From assembly GCF_001746295.1 (NCBI RefSeq), contig NZ_MJAH01000009.1, positions 317,903-381,902 on the forward strand: a stretch of DNA of 64,000 bases, read 5' to 3'. Below, in pieces: positions 51,382 to 59,568 of this stretch. A model generated the notes under the pieces. That model ran no database searches, was not told where the DNA came from, and saw only the letters and a program-made list of their open reading frames with translations. Origin of the DNA: Streptomyces sp. LUP47B. Lineage in GTDB: Bacteria > Actinomycetota > Actinomycetes > Streptomycetales > Streptomycetaceae. The position numbers were made by a program, and so were the translations under genes. Position 1 is the first letter of the stretch. Each line of letters begins with the position of its first letter.

Positions 51382-52846
51382 GGCTCACCTCCGCCTGGCC
51401 GATGCCGACCCGCAGGTCGAGGTCGAGGGTGGCGCCGTTCTTGGCGCCCGAGACCGGTGTCAGGGTGACCTCCTTGCGCTTGCCCGGTGCCACGTCCACG
51501 TCCGCCTGCTCGTCGCCCGGCAACTGGATGTCGCCTACGCCCACGTCGATGACCGCCTGCACGGTCACGTCGGGTGGCACGATCACCACCAGCCGGCCCA
51601 CTCCGACGTCGGCCTGGGTCGTCACTGTCCGGCCCTTGGTGAAATCGAGGCGGGACAGGTCCAGGGTGCCCACGCCGGTGCCGAGTTCGTACTCCGGACG
51701 GATGTCCTGCACGGCTGCCGGTGTCCAGTTCGTGCGCACCCAGTGGGTGGTGATGTCCTTCGGGAGAGCGGCGGCGGTGGCGAGCAGGCCCGCCGTGACG
51801 ATCGCCAGGAAGATCGAGCCCGCTCCTGTGCGGCCCAGGAACGAGCTGATCGCTATGCCCAGGCCCAGGACGATCAGCGCGCAGGACAGACCGGTCTGCA
51901 GGCTGGTGCCCAGGGCGTGGTCCTCCCAGGTCGCTCCGGTACCGAGGCCGCCCGCCAGCAGGGCGAGGAGGAAGACCCAGCCGCCGATCCAGCGGGGGCC
52001 GCGCGGCTTCGGCCCGCGGGTGTGGGCCACGCGGATGTCCTCGCGCCGGCTCCAGGGGGCGCCCAGGCCGATGTTGACGGCCGCCGCGATGTCACGGTCG
52101 TGGGAGTCCCCCGGCCCCCACAGATAGCCCGTGCCGCCGACGTGCGTGCCGTCCTTGACGATGGGGTCGCGCCACCAGGACGGGTAGCCGGCGGGCACCG
52201 GCGGGGCCTGGGCCTCCGGCGGGGCGTCGGCGACGGCCTGCGCGGAGAGCGGGTCGGGGTCGGGGGTGCCGCGGTTGCGCGACCAGTACCCGGCGCCCGC
52301 CAGGAGCAGGGAGAGGACCACGGCGAAGGTCAGCACGCTGGTGTTGCCCAGCATGGTGAGGAACACCCCGCAGCCGACCAGGGCGAACAGCACACCGGTC
52401 AGGGCCTGGCCGTCCACCCGGCCGGTGAGCAGCTTGCGCACCTCGTTCTCGTCCTCGTCGTCGTAGGGGACGAGGAGCCAGGCGAAGCCGTAGAAGATGA
52501 GCCCGATGCCGCCGGTCGCCGACAGCACGGTGAGCGTGATCCGGAAGATCACCGGATCCATGTCGTACTGCCGCCCGAGCCCGGCGCACACCCCGGCGAG
52601 CAACTTGTGCCGTCGGTCCCGCCGGAAGCGGAGGGGGGCGGAGGGCGCGTCCTCGGCGGGGGCTGTGCCCTGTGGGGTGGCGGGCGGGGCGGGGGCGTCC
52701 GCCGGTGCCCGCCCTCCGAGGGCCTCGGTGTGCGTGCCCGCCGGTGTGCCTCCTTCTTTTTCCTTCCGCGTGCCCGCGCCGGGGCCGGTGCCCGGGTCCG
52801 GACCTCCGCCGGATCCGGCGCCCGCGGCGTGCTGGTGATCTGTCAT
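51368..52846 (-). CDS. PspC-domain membrane protein with LiaF-like C-terminal domain
   Basis: 492 residues. A Pro/Gly-rich N-terminus of about 70 residues precedes a PspC domain (RRDRRHKLLAGVCAGLGRQYDMDPVIFRITLTVL), further helices (GVLFALVGCGVFLTMLGN; VVLSLLLAGAGYW; WVFLLALLAGGLGTGA; SIFLAIVTAGLLATAAAL), and an extracytoplasmic beta-domain (GTLDLSRLDFTKGRTVTTQADVG; VIDVGVGDIQLPG; LDLDLRVGIGQAEVS) like that of LiaF/cell-wall-antibiotic-response proteins. LiaF inhibits its cognate kinase until the envelope is stressed. It is divergent from a PspC-fused histidine kinase and response regulator, the LiaSR equivalent. Confidence 0.88.
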   Translation of the reverse strand: MTDHQHAAGAGSGGGPDPGTGPGAGTRKEKEGGTPAGTHTEALGGRAPADAPAPPATPQGTAPAEDAPSAPLRFRRDRRHKLLAGVCAGLGRQYDMDPVIFRITLTVLSATGGIGLIFYGFAWLLVPYDDEDENEVRKLLTGRVDGQALTGVLFALVGCGVFLTMLGNTSVLTFAVVLSLLLAGAGYWSRNRGTPDPDPLSAQAVADAPPEAQAPPVPAGYPSWWRDPIVKDGTHVGGTGYLWGPGDSHDRDIAAAVNIGLGAPWSRREDIRVAHTRGPKPRGPRWIGGWVFLLALLAGGLGTGATWEDHALGTSLQTGLSCALIVLGLGIAISSFLGRTGAGSIFLAIVTAGLLATAAALPKDITTHWVRTNWTPAAVQDIRPEYELGTGVGTLDLSRLDFTKGRTVTTQADVGVGRLVVIVPPDVTVQAVIDVGVGDIQLPGDEQADVDVAPGKRKEVTLTPVSGAKNGATLDLDLRVGIGQAEVSRAAS

Positions 52847-52989
52847 GTGTCCATGGTGACGGTCGTGGGGGCGTGGCGGGAGTCGGAACGACCCTGGCCG
52901 GACCCTGATATCGGCCCTGAGAACGGGGGAGGGAAGCGTTCGGGCGGCGCGCCGAGCGAAGATCAGGGGAGTCTCGGGGGACAACCCTG

Positions 52990-54318
52990 ATGCCCCCGCA
53001 CCCCGGCCGTGTGACCATCGATGGCATGCCGGAAGCCGCCACAGCGCCACTCGTCGAACCGCGGCCGCCGCGCAAGCTCTACCGCAGCAGTGACGGACGC
53101 TGGCTGGGTGGTGTGGCGCGGGGGCTCGCCGGGCATCTCGGGCTGCCCGTGATCTGGGTGCGGCTCGTCTTCGTGGGCCTGTTCATGGCGGACGGGCTCG
53201 GTGCATTGCTGTATGCCGCGTTCTGGTTCTTCGTTCCGCTCGGCGTGGGCGGGGTCGGCGGCCAGCGGCCCCCGTCCCTGGTGTCCACCGAGACCTCGCC
53301 GGACGGCCGCCGCAGACTCGTCGCCCGCCGCCCCGACAAGGGCCAGATCGTGGCCCTGCTCCTCATGGTCGTCGTGGCCATGGTCTTCGTCGGCAACGTC
53401 AATGTGGGCAACGGCGCCAAGGCCTACCTCTGGCCGATCGTCCTCGTCGGCGCGGGGGTGGCCCTCGTCTGGCGCCAGGCGGACAACGCCCGCCGGGCCC
53501 GCTGGATGGAGGTGGGCCGCCGGCGGCGCACCCTGACGCTGCTGCGTGCCGCGGGCGGTGTCCTCCTCGTCACCGCCGGTGTCTCCGGGGTCTTCGTCCT
53601 GCAGGGCTCCGCCGCCCACCTCGGTTCCGTCCTGCAGGCGGCCCTCGCGGTCCTCGTCGGGATAACGCTCCTCGCGGGGCCGTATCTCGTCCGTATGACC
53701 CAGGACCTCTCCGAGGAGCGCCTGATGCGCATCCGTGCCCAGGAGCGCGCGGAGGTCGCGGCCCACGTGCACGACTCGGTGCTGCACACCCTGACCCTGA
53801 TCCAGCGCAACGCGGAGAACGCGAACGAGGTGCGCCGCCTCGCCCGAGCCCAGGAGCGCGACCTGCGCACCTGGCTGTACAAACCCGAGGGCACCGGCAA
53901 GGACGAGGCCGACGAACCCACCGACCTCGCCGACGCCGTGCGGCGCAATGCCGCCGAGGTCGAGGACAAGCACGGCGTCCCCATCGAGGTCGTGGTCGTC
54001 GGCGACTGCCCGCTCGACGAGAGAACCGGCGCGCAGATGCAGGCCGCGCGCGAGGCGATGGTCAACGCCGCCAAGTACGGTGGCGAGGGCGGCGCCGTAC
54101 AGGTCTACGCCGAAGTCGAGGGCCGGACGGTCTTCGTGTCCGTCCGGGACCGGGGCCCCGGCTTCGACCTCGACTCGATACCCGCCGACCGGATGGGTGT
54201 CAGAGAATCGATCATCGGCCGCATGGAGCGCCATGGCGGCACGGCCCGGCTGCGTGCGGTGCCGGGCGGCGGCACGGAGGTCGAGCTGGAGATGGAGAGG
54301 GCGGAGAAGACGTCATGA
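52990..54318 (+). CDS. Sensor histidine kinase with N-terminal PspC domain (LiaS/NarX type)
   Basis: 442 residues. The N-terminal PspC domain (RSSDGRWLGGVARGLAGHLGLPVIWVRLVFVG) and five or so helices form the sensor. The HisKA_3-type dimerisation region has the phosphoacceptor in EVAAHVHDSVLHTLTLIQR (His about 258), and the ATPase domain has AREAMVNAAKYGGEGGA (N box) and VRDRGPGFDLDSIPADRMGV (G box). GGGGGA at 52976-52981 supports ATG 52990. Its last codon overlaps the ATG of the response regulator, so the two are coupled. Fusion of PspC to the kinase is the notable feature. Confidence 0.92.
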   Translation: MPPHPGRVTIDGMPEAATAPLVEPRPPRKLYRSSDGRWLGGVARGLAGHLGLPVIWVRLVFVGLFMADGLGALLYAAFWFFVPLGVGGVGGQRPPSLVSTETSPDGRRRLVARRPDKGQIVALLLMVVVAMVFVGNVNVGNGAKAYLWPIVLVGAGVALVWRQADNARRARWMEVGRRRRTLTLLRAAGGVLLVTAGVSGVFVLQGSAAHLGSVLQAALAVLVGITLLAGPYLVRMTQDLSEERLMRIRAQERAEVAAHVHDSVLHTLTLIQRNAENANEVRRLARAQERDLRTWLYKPEGTGKDEADEPTDLADAVRRNAAEVEDKHGVPIEVVVVGDCPLDERTGAQMQAAREAMVNAAKYGGEGGAVQVYAEVEGRTVFVSVRDRGPGFDLDSIPADRMGVRESIIGRMERHGGTARLRAVPGGGTEVELEMERAEKTS

Positions 54319-55040
54319 GTGACCCCACCGAGGTGAACACGGACGCCGTGGAGCCGACGCCGGCCGGCGGCGCGGGCGGGCGGCACGTGCGCGTGGTCCT
54401 CGTCGACGACCACCGCATGTTCCGTACGGGCGTCCAGGCCGAGATCGGCCGGACCGAGGAGACCGGCGTCGAGGTGGTCGGCGAGGCCGCGGACGTCGAC
54501 CAGGCCGTCACCGTCATCACCGCGACCCGCCCCGAGGTCGTCCTCCTGGACGTCCATCTCCCGGGCGGCGGCGGGGTCGAAGTGCTGCGGCGCTGCGCCC
54601 CGTTGATGGCCGACGCCGAACAGCCCGTCCGCTTCCTCGCGCTGTCCGTCTCGGACGCGGCCGAGGACGTGATCGGGGTGATCCGGGGCGGCGCGCGCGG
54701 CTATGTGACGAAGACGATCACCGGCACGGACCTCGTCGACTCCGTCTTCCGCGTCCAGGAGGGCGACGCCGTCTTCTCGCCGCGCCTGGCCGGGTTCGTC
54801 CTGGACGCCTTCGCCTCCACCGACGCCCCGCCGGTCGACGAGGACATGGACCGCCTCACCCAGCGCGAGCGGGAGGTGCTGAGGCTCATCGCGCGCGGTT
54901 ACGCCTACAAGGAGATCGCCAAGCAGCTGTTCATCTCCGTGAAGACGGTCGAGTCCCATGTCTCGGCGGTGCTGCGGAAGCTGCAGCTGTCCAACCGTCA
55001 CGAGCTGACCCGGTGGGCGACGGCACGGCGCCTGGTCTGA
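54315..55040 (+). CDS. NarL/LuxR-type response regulator (LiaR-like)
   Basis: 241 residues. Receiver domain: RVVLVDDHRMFRTGV with acidic pocket, phosphoacceptor Asp in EVVLLDVHLPGGGG (about residue 78), switch Ser/Thr in RFLALSVSDAAED, and Lys in GYVTKTITGTDL. C-terminal HTH: LTQREREVLRLIARGYAYKEIAKQLFISVKTVESHVSAVLRKLQL, in its standard form. It overlaps the kinase gene by 4 bases (ATGA). The likely targets are the divergent PspC/LiaF-like operon and cell-wall genes nearby; this is inferred from LiaR of Firmicutes. Confidence 0.93.
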   Translation: MSDPTEVNTDAVEPTPAGGAGGRHVRVVLVDDHRMFRTGVQAEIGRTEETGVEVVGEAADVDQAVTVITATRPEVVLLDVHLPGGGGVEVLRRCAPLMADAEQPVRFLALSVSDAAEDVIGVIRGGARGYVTKTITGTDLVDSVFRVQEGDAVFSPRLAGFVLDAFASTDAPPVDEDMDRLTQREREVLRLIARGYAYKEIAKQLFISVKTVESHVSAVLRKLQLSNRHELTRWATARRLV

Positions 55041-55043
55041 CGG

Positions 55044-56105
55044 TCACCCCACCCGCGTCGCCCCCGCGAACGGCATCTCGTCGATCGGCGCCACCCGCAC
55101 CGGCGCCGACGGGTTCGGGGCGTGGATCATCCGGCCGTCGCCGATGTAGAGACCGACGTGAGTGATGCCCGAGTAGAAGAACACCAGGTCGCCCGGGAGG
55201 AGTTCGGAGCGGGAGACGCGCCGGCCGGCATCGATCTGGGCGTAGGTCGTGCGGGGCAGGGAGATACCCGCGGAGCGGTACGCGGCCTGGACGAGGCCCG
55301 AGCAGTCGAAGGCGTCCGGGCCGGTGGCGCCCCAGACGTAGGGGCTGCCCAGCTTGGAGTAGGCGTAGGAAACGGCCGCCGCGGCACGGGAGTCGGGGGC
55401 TACGTCGGTGGTCGCGCCGGGGGCCGTCAGCTCCTCGCGCCCGCCCGTAGTGGCCCGGGAGGCTCGATCCCCGCCCGCCGGCAACCCCGCGTGTTCCCCG
55501 GCCGGCAGCTGGGACATCAGCCGGCGGGCCGCGCCCAGTTTGCCGGTGATCGTCTTCTTGTGGCGCTTCAGCTCCGCCTGACGCGACTTCAGCGAGGCCA
55601 GCTCGATGTGCGCGGCCCCGCGCAACTGCTCGATCTCCCGCAGTTGTCGGCGTACGTTCGCCACGGAGGCGGCCTGGCGGGTACCGGCCCGTTCGACGAA
55701 CTCTGCGCTGTCGAGGTACCGGTCGGGGTCGTCGGTGAACGCGAGCTGCATCGCGGGGTCGAGGCCGCCGCCGCGGTACTGCGCCGCGGCGATCGTACCC
55801 AGCGCGTCCCGTGCCTCGTTGAGCTGCTCCGTCCTGCGGGCCGCCTCGTCCCGCAGGGTGCCCAGCCGGGTCTCGGCAGCGTCCGCCTTCTCCTTCGCGC
55901 CGTTGTACTTCTCGGTGGCGGCCTCGGCCTCCTGGTACAGCTGGTCCACCTTCGCCTTGACCTGCGTCGGTGTGAGCTGCGGCTCGGCGTGTCCGGTCCC
56001 GTCGAAGCCCGTCGCCGTCGCCGCCCCCGCGAGGGCGATCGTCGCTGCCGTACGGACCGTATGGCCGCCGACCGAGCGTCTGCGGGACTTGCGGTGCGCT
56101 GCCAC
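55044..56105 (-). CDS. Secreted NlpC/P60 endopeptidase, copy 1 (no riboswitch)
   Basis: About 353 residues from GTG 56105; GTG 56117, which has GAGG 7 bases upstream, is an alternative. Signal region SRRRSVGGHTVRTAATIALAGAATATG is followed by a long coiled coil (about residues 50-180, QLYQEAEAATEKYNGAKEKADAAETRL) that resembles RipA-type autoregulatory helices. The C-terminal NlpC/P60 domain has catalytic Cys in DAFDCSGLVQAAY, His in HVGLYIGDGRMIHAP, and a third polar residue downstream. Cleaves D-Glu to diamino acid bonds in peptidoglycan stems. Paralogue of the gene at 58001-59137. Convergent with the response regulator, 3 bases apart. Confidence 0.9.
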   Translation of the reverse strand: MAAHRKSRRRSVGGHTVRTAATIALAGAATATGFDGTGHAEPQLTPTQVKAKVDQLYQEAEAATEKYNGAKEKADAAETRLGTLRDEAARRTEQLNEARDALGTIAAAQYRGGGLDPAMQLAFTDDPDRYLDSAEFVERAGTRQAASVANVRRQLREIEQLRGAAHIELASLKSRQAELKRHKKTITGKLGAARRLMSQLPAGEHAGLPAGGDRASRATTGGREELTAPGATTDVAPDSRAAAAVSYAYSKLGSPYVWGATGPDAFDCSGLVQAAYRSAGISLPRTTYAQIDAGRRVSRSELLPGDLVFFYSGITHVGLYIGDGRMIHAPNPSAPVRVAPIDEMPFAGATRVG

Positions 56106-56564
56106 GTGGACTTGCACGTCCTTTCCTCGACCGCTCGCTCGCCCCGGGCTGCGGGGACGTACGAACGCCAGGGGGAGCGGCCGTACGACCGCCCGGGGCG
56201 GTGTGCGCGTCCGGCGACGGCCTGCACAGGGGGAGCGGGCCGCCGCCGGACCTTCTCGGCGGTGGTGGCCGACTGCCGCCCCTGGCCCGGGCGGCGGTGG
56301 GGAGCCGGTCACCTGGTGGAGGACGCTAAACCTGACCGTGACGGGGAGGTAACGCGTTGTGCGGAACTGCCGCCGGTGGACCGCCGGGTGACCGAAGGTG
56401 ACCGTGATCGCGGACCGGCTCCGTCGACTTCGCGCGGTGCGCTGACCGAAGTCGGGATTTCGGGACCCACGGCGGGTGCCGAGTGCTATGTGCCGCATAT
56501 ATGCAAGATCTCTCGAAGGGGCCTGTGCGGGTGCCCCACGCGGCCCGGCATAGGCTCCGGCCTC
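56106..56564. other. 459-bp divergent intergenic region
   Basis: No gene or ydaO-type aptamer is visible. It contains short repeated blocks (GGGGGAGCGG near 56170 and GGGGGAGCGGGC near 56230) and an AT palindrome, GCATATATGC (56495-56504), unusual in this GC-rich context. The latter lies about 60 bases before the next plus-strand gene. Confidence 0.4.
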
Positions 56565-56918
56565 ATGGACGTACTCATCCATCTCTTCGTCGGCCTGCAC
56601 ATCATCGGCATCGCCGCGCTGCTCGGCGGCTTCCTCACGCAGATGAAGGCGATGGGCCGGGGCACCGCCCGGTTCGTCCCCGCGATGCTGCACGGTGCCG
56701 CGACGATGCTGGTCACCGGCGTCGTCCTGGTCGGCCTAAACCAGGCCGACGACCAGCACGTCAACAACATCAAGATCGGCGTGAAGCTCGCCCTGCTGAT
56801 CGTGATCCTCGGCCTCGTCTATGTGAAGCGGGACGACGAAACGGTGGACAAAAGGCTGTTCGGCCTGGTCGGCGCGCTGACCACGGCCAACATCTTCATC
56901 GCGGTGCTGTGGACCTGA
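56565..56918 (+). CDS. Small four-helix membrane protein
   Basis: 117 residues, almost entirely membrane helices: LIHLFVGLHIIGIAALLGGFL, AMLHGAATMLVTGVVLVGL, VKLALLIVILGLVYV, and LFGLVGALTTANIFIAVLW. The pattern, with His at positions in helix 1 and 2, recalls DUF2269 or cytochrome b561-like small proteins, but no certain family can be given. CATAGGCT precedes ATG 56565 with no ribosome binding site, so it may be leaderless. Its 3' end overlaps the convergent TDT gene by 23 bases. Confidence 0.7.
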   Translation: MDVLIHLFVGLHIIGIAALLGGFLTQMKAMGRGTARFVPAMLHGAATMLVTGVVLVGLNQADDQHVNNIKIGVKLALLIVILGLVYVKRDDETVDKRLFGLVGALTTANIFIAVLWT

Positions 56919-57879
56919 CGGCGGCGCGGGCGGAGTCGACCGCCCCCGCGGCGGCGGCGCACCAGGCCACCACCGAGATCCACAGCAGCACCTCGCCCGG
57001 CGTTTCGAGCCACGGGACGTCCACGGTGTCGGAGACCGACAGCATCGCCACCGCGGTCATGCCCATGGGGAACACGGTGGCCCAGCGGCCTACGTCGTAG
57101 CGCGGGCGGGGGCGGACGAGCTCAGCCACCAGCAGTACGCCGTACCAGGCCAGGCCGAGCACCAGCAGGGCGACGGTCACCGCACGCAGGACGCCGCGGT
57201 CGTCGTCGTTCCACAGGTACAGGCGCGCGCTGTCGGCGGCGATCAGCTTCGAGCCGGCGAGCGCCGAGATGGCGAGCGCGCCGCCCGCGATCCACTGGTC
57301 GCCCGGCCCCTCCAGCACCTGGCGCAGGTCGAAGCGGAAGAGCGCGACGCAGTAGAGGACCAGGCCGAGCCAGAACAGTACGAGCGCCGTGTGCGCGAGC
57401 CATGCCGCCGACTCGGCCGCGGCGAGCGTGGCGCCGAGCACGGCGAGGCCCTGGGTGGCCACACAGCCGAGGAACACCCCGCCGGGCATCCGCCGCTTCC
57501 CGTGCCCGACGGCGAACACGATCAGCACCGGCCACAGAAGCGCGGACAGTGCCAGCAGTGCCTCGGCGACGGTCTGCCGGCCCAGCGCGGAGAAACGGGT
57601 GCCGAGGACGCTGGTCGCCGCCACGGCCGTCAGGGCGCCCGCCGCCCCGGCGTCCGCGAACCGTCGCGCGCGCTCCCGCGGCAGTCGTACGGCGAAATCG
57701 GCGGCCAGCGCCGGCCAGATCGTGCAACCGATCACCAGGGCGATCCGGGACAGCGTCTCGTGGCCGGTCAGCTGCAGCCCGATCGACACGATGCCGGTCG
57801 CCATCACGGCGGCTCCGGCCGCGGGCGAGAGCTGCGTCCACCAGACGTGCAGGGGAGAGTGCGGGGAGGTACCGGACAT
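56896..57879 (-). CDS. TDT/SLAC1-family transporter (tellurite-resistance/dicarboxylate type)
   Basis: 327 residues with about ten predicted membrane helices. Opening PAAGAAVMATGIVSIGLQLTG contains the GIVS motif of the family, and MGMTAVAMLSVSD is a repeat of this motif near the C-terminus. Members transport organic acids, sulfite or anions (TehA, Mae1, Ssu1, SLAC1); the central pore Phe cannot be placed by eye. Function here is therefore general anion/organic-acid export. It overlaps the preceding convergent gene. Confidence 0.8.
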   Translation of the reverse strand: MSGTSPHSPLHVWWTQLSPAAGAAVMATGIVSIGLQLTGHETLSRIALVIGCTIWPALAADFAVRLPRERARRFADAGAAGALTAVAATSVLGTRFSALGRQTVAEALLALSALLWPVLIVFAVGHGKRRMPGGVFLGCVATQGLAVLGATLAAAESAAWLAHTALVLFWLGLVLYCVALFRFDLRQVLEGPGDQWIAGGALAISALAGSKLIAADSARLYLWNDDDRGVLRAVTVALLVLGLAWYGVLLVAELVRPRPRYDVGRWATVFPMGMTAVAMLSVSDTVDVPWLETPGEVLLWISVVAWCAAAAGAVDSARAAVRSTAPR

Positions 57880-58000
57880 GTGCCGATGCTAGGAAGCTCC
57901 GCCTGCCGTGCCGGAGGGGCGCGCACGCGCGCGTGCGGAAATCGCGAAGATTACGCGCGGGCGCAGGAGTCCCGCCCGCGCGCTGGTGACCGGCGGTGCC

Positions 58001-59137
58001 TCAGGCGGGGCGCACGACGCTGTGGATCGCCGACTCGCCGTCGTAGAAGATGGACTCCTCGCGGACGTACGCGCCCGGCTTGGGGGCGTGGATCATCATG
58101 CCGTTGCCGATGTAGAGGCCGACGTGGCTGATGTCGTCGTAGAAGAAGACCAGGTCACCGGGCTGGGCATCGGCGAGGGAGACCGTGGTGCCGGCGTTGA
58201 CCTGGTCGTAGGTGACGCGGGGGAGGTCGACGCCGGCGGCCTTCCAGGCGGCCTGGGTGAAGCCTGAGCAGTCGTAGGAGTCGGGCCCGGTGGCGCCCCA
58301 CACGTACGGCTTGCCGATCTGCGCGCGGGCGAAGGCGAGGGCCTTGGCGGCCTTGGTGGCGTACGAGGAGTCGGTCGCCGTCGACGTGCTCCCCTGCGGC
58401 GGGGCGGTGGTCTCCTGCGCGGCCTTCTCCGCGGCCGCCTGCTGCCGCGCCAGCTCGGCGGCCTTGCGGGCCGCCGCCTCCTGCTTCTGCTCCTCGAGCG
58501 CGGCGAGGCGCGCCTTCTCCTGGGCCGTCAGCTCCGACAGCATCTCGCGCGCGTCGGCGAGCTTCTTCTGGACGGTCGCCTTGGCCGTCTTCAGGTCGCT
58601 CTGCGTCTCGGTGAGCGTCTGAAGGCTCTGGGAGGCCTCCTGGCGCTTCTTCATCGTCGCGGACTGCTCGGAGACGTAGTCGTCGACCGCGCCCTTCTGG
58701 CGGTTCGTCAGACGCCCCATCAACTGCGTCTGGTCGAAGTAGTCCTGCGGCGTGTCGGCGAGCAGGAAGGTCGCCGTGCCGGAGGCCCCGGCGCCGGTGC
58801 GGTACTGGGCGGCGGCGAAGGAACCGAGCTCCTCCCGCGCCTCGTTGAGCTTCTCGGTGCGCCGGGCGACGTCCTCGAGGAGCGTGTCGACCTGCTTGCG
58901 CTGCGTGGTCGTCTTCTCCTTGGCCGCGTTGTAGTTGTCGGTCGCCGACTCGGCCTGGCGGTAGAGGTCGTCGACCTTCTTCTCCACCTCTTCGAGACTC
59001 GGCTTGTCATCGGCCGGCGCGGCGTTCGCCGACTGGGACAGCAGGGCCACGGAGGTGAGGGCGGCCGTCGCGAGGGCCGGGGTCCGTATGCCTGCTACGC
59101 GCGTACCCACGGGACGCGACTTGCGGTGCGACGCCAA
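58001..59137 (-). CDS. Secreted NlpC/P60 endopeptidase, copy 2 (riboswitch-controlled)
   Basis: About 378 residues. The TTG start at 59137 follows GGAAGGAG (plus-strand 59147-59154) and gives SHRKSRPVGTR then a signal peptide (IRTPALATAALTSVALLSQS, ANA). A coiled coil (about 50-250, KKVDDLYRQAESATDNYNAA and LAALEEQKQEAAARKAAEL) leads to the NlpC/P60 domain: Cys in DSYDCSGFTQAAW, His in HVGLYIGNGMMIHAP. Cuts peptide stems of peptidoglycan during growth or sporulation. The mRNA leader carries a ydaO c-di-AMP aptamer, so high c-di-AMP should reduce expression, as known for other Streptomyces wall hydrolases. Confidence 0.92.
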   Translation of the reverse strand: MASHRKSRPVGTRVAGIRTPALATAALTSVALLSQSANAAPADDKPSLEEVEKKVDDLYRQAESATDNYNAAKEKTTTQRKQVDTLLEDVARRTEKLNEAREELGSFAAAQYRTGAGASGTATFLLADTPQDYFDQTQLMGRLTNRQKGAVDDYVSEQSATMKKRQEASQSLQTLTETQSDLKTAKATVQKKLADAREMLSELTAQEKARLAALEEQKQEAAARKAAELARQQAAAEKAAQETTAPPQGSTSTATDSSYATKAAKALAFARAQIGKPYVWGATGPDSYDCSGFTQAAWKAAGVDLPRVTYDQVNAGTTVSLADAQPGDLVFFYDDISHVGLYIGNGMMIHAPKPGAYVREESIFYDGESAIHSVVRPA

Positions 59138-59157
59138 GGGAGGCGACTCCTTCCGTG

Positions 59158-59306
59158 CTCCGCCTGCCGAGTTAGCTGTCGGGTTCGGGCGGGAGCTTCG
59201 GAAGGTTTGCCCTACGGCGCTCCCTGCGCGGGAGTCGGCCGATTCACCCCAGGTATCGGTGGGTCCCCGGCTCCGGGCGCGCGGCGGCGCTGCGGACTCG
59301 GCGGAG
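59158..59306 (-). ncRNA. ydaO-yuaA (cyclic di-AMP) riboswitch
   Basis: On the minus strand, CTCCGCCGAGT (from 59306) and ACTCGGCAGGCGGAG (ending 59158) form P1. Between them are the conserved CCGGGGACCCA (59270-59260) and TGGGGTGAATC (59251-59241), which match the ydaO aptamer signature. The GGAAGGAG ribosome binding site starts only 3 bases after P1, leaving no room for a separate terminator. Confidence 0.93.
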
Positions 59307-59568
59307 GCCGTGCGGCCCGGCGACGTTCGCCGGTGGGGGTCGTACGGCCTGCTGGGAACGGTAGCCAACGGGTGTGGCCTCTGTGAAGGTTGATGTTCGA
59401 TATGCCCGATACATTTTCGTGACCTTGACCTCAGGCGTCGCTCCCCGTGGTCCATCCGGTGTGATCTGTGACGACTTACAGGTCTGGAAGATCATCGGGT
59501 TCTGATCCGAGTGGATGTTCTCAGGGCGGCCGCGGTGTGTCAGTGGGGCACCCTAGACTCGGAGAGCG

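Noticed and set aside
56106..56564. A second c-di-AMP riboswitch before the other NlpC/P60 gene
   Set aside because: The conserved GGGGACCCA and GGGGTGAATC blocks are absent on the minus strand.
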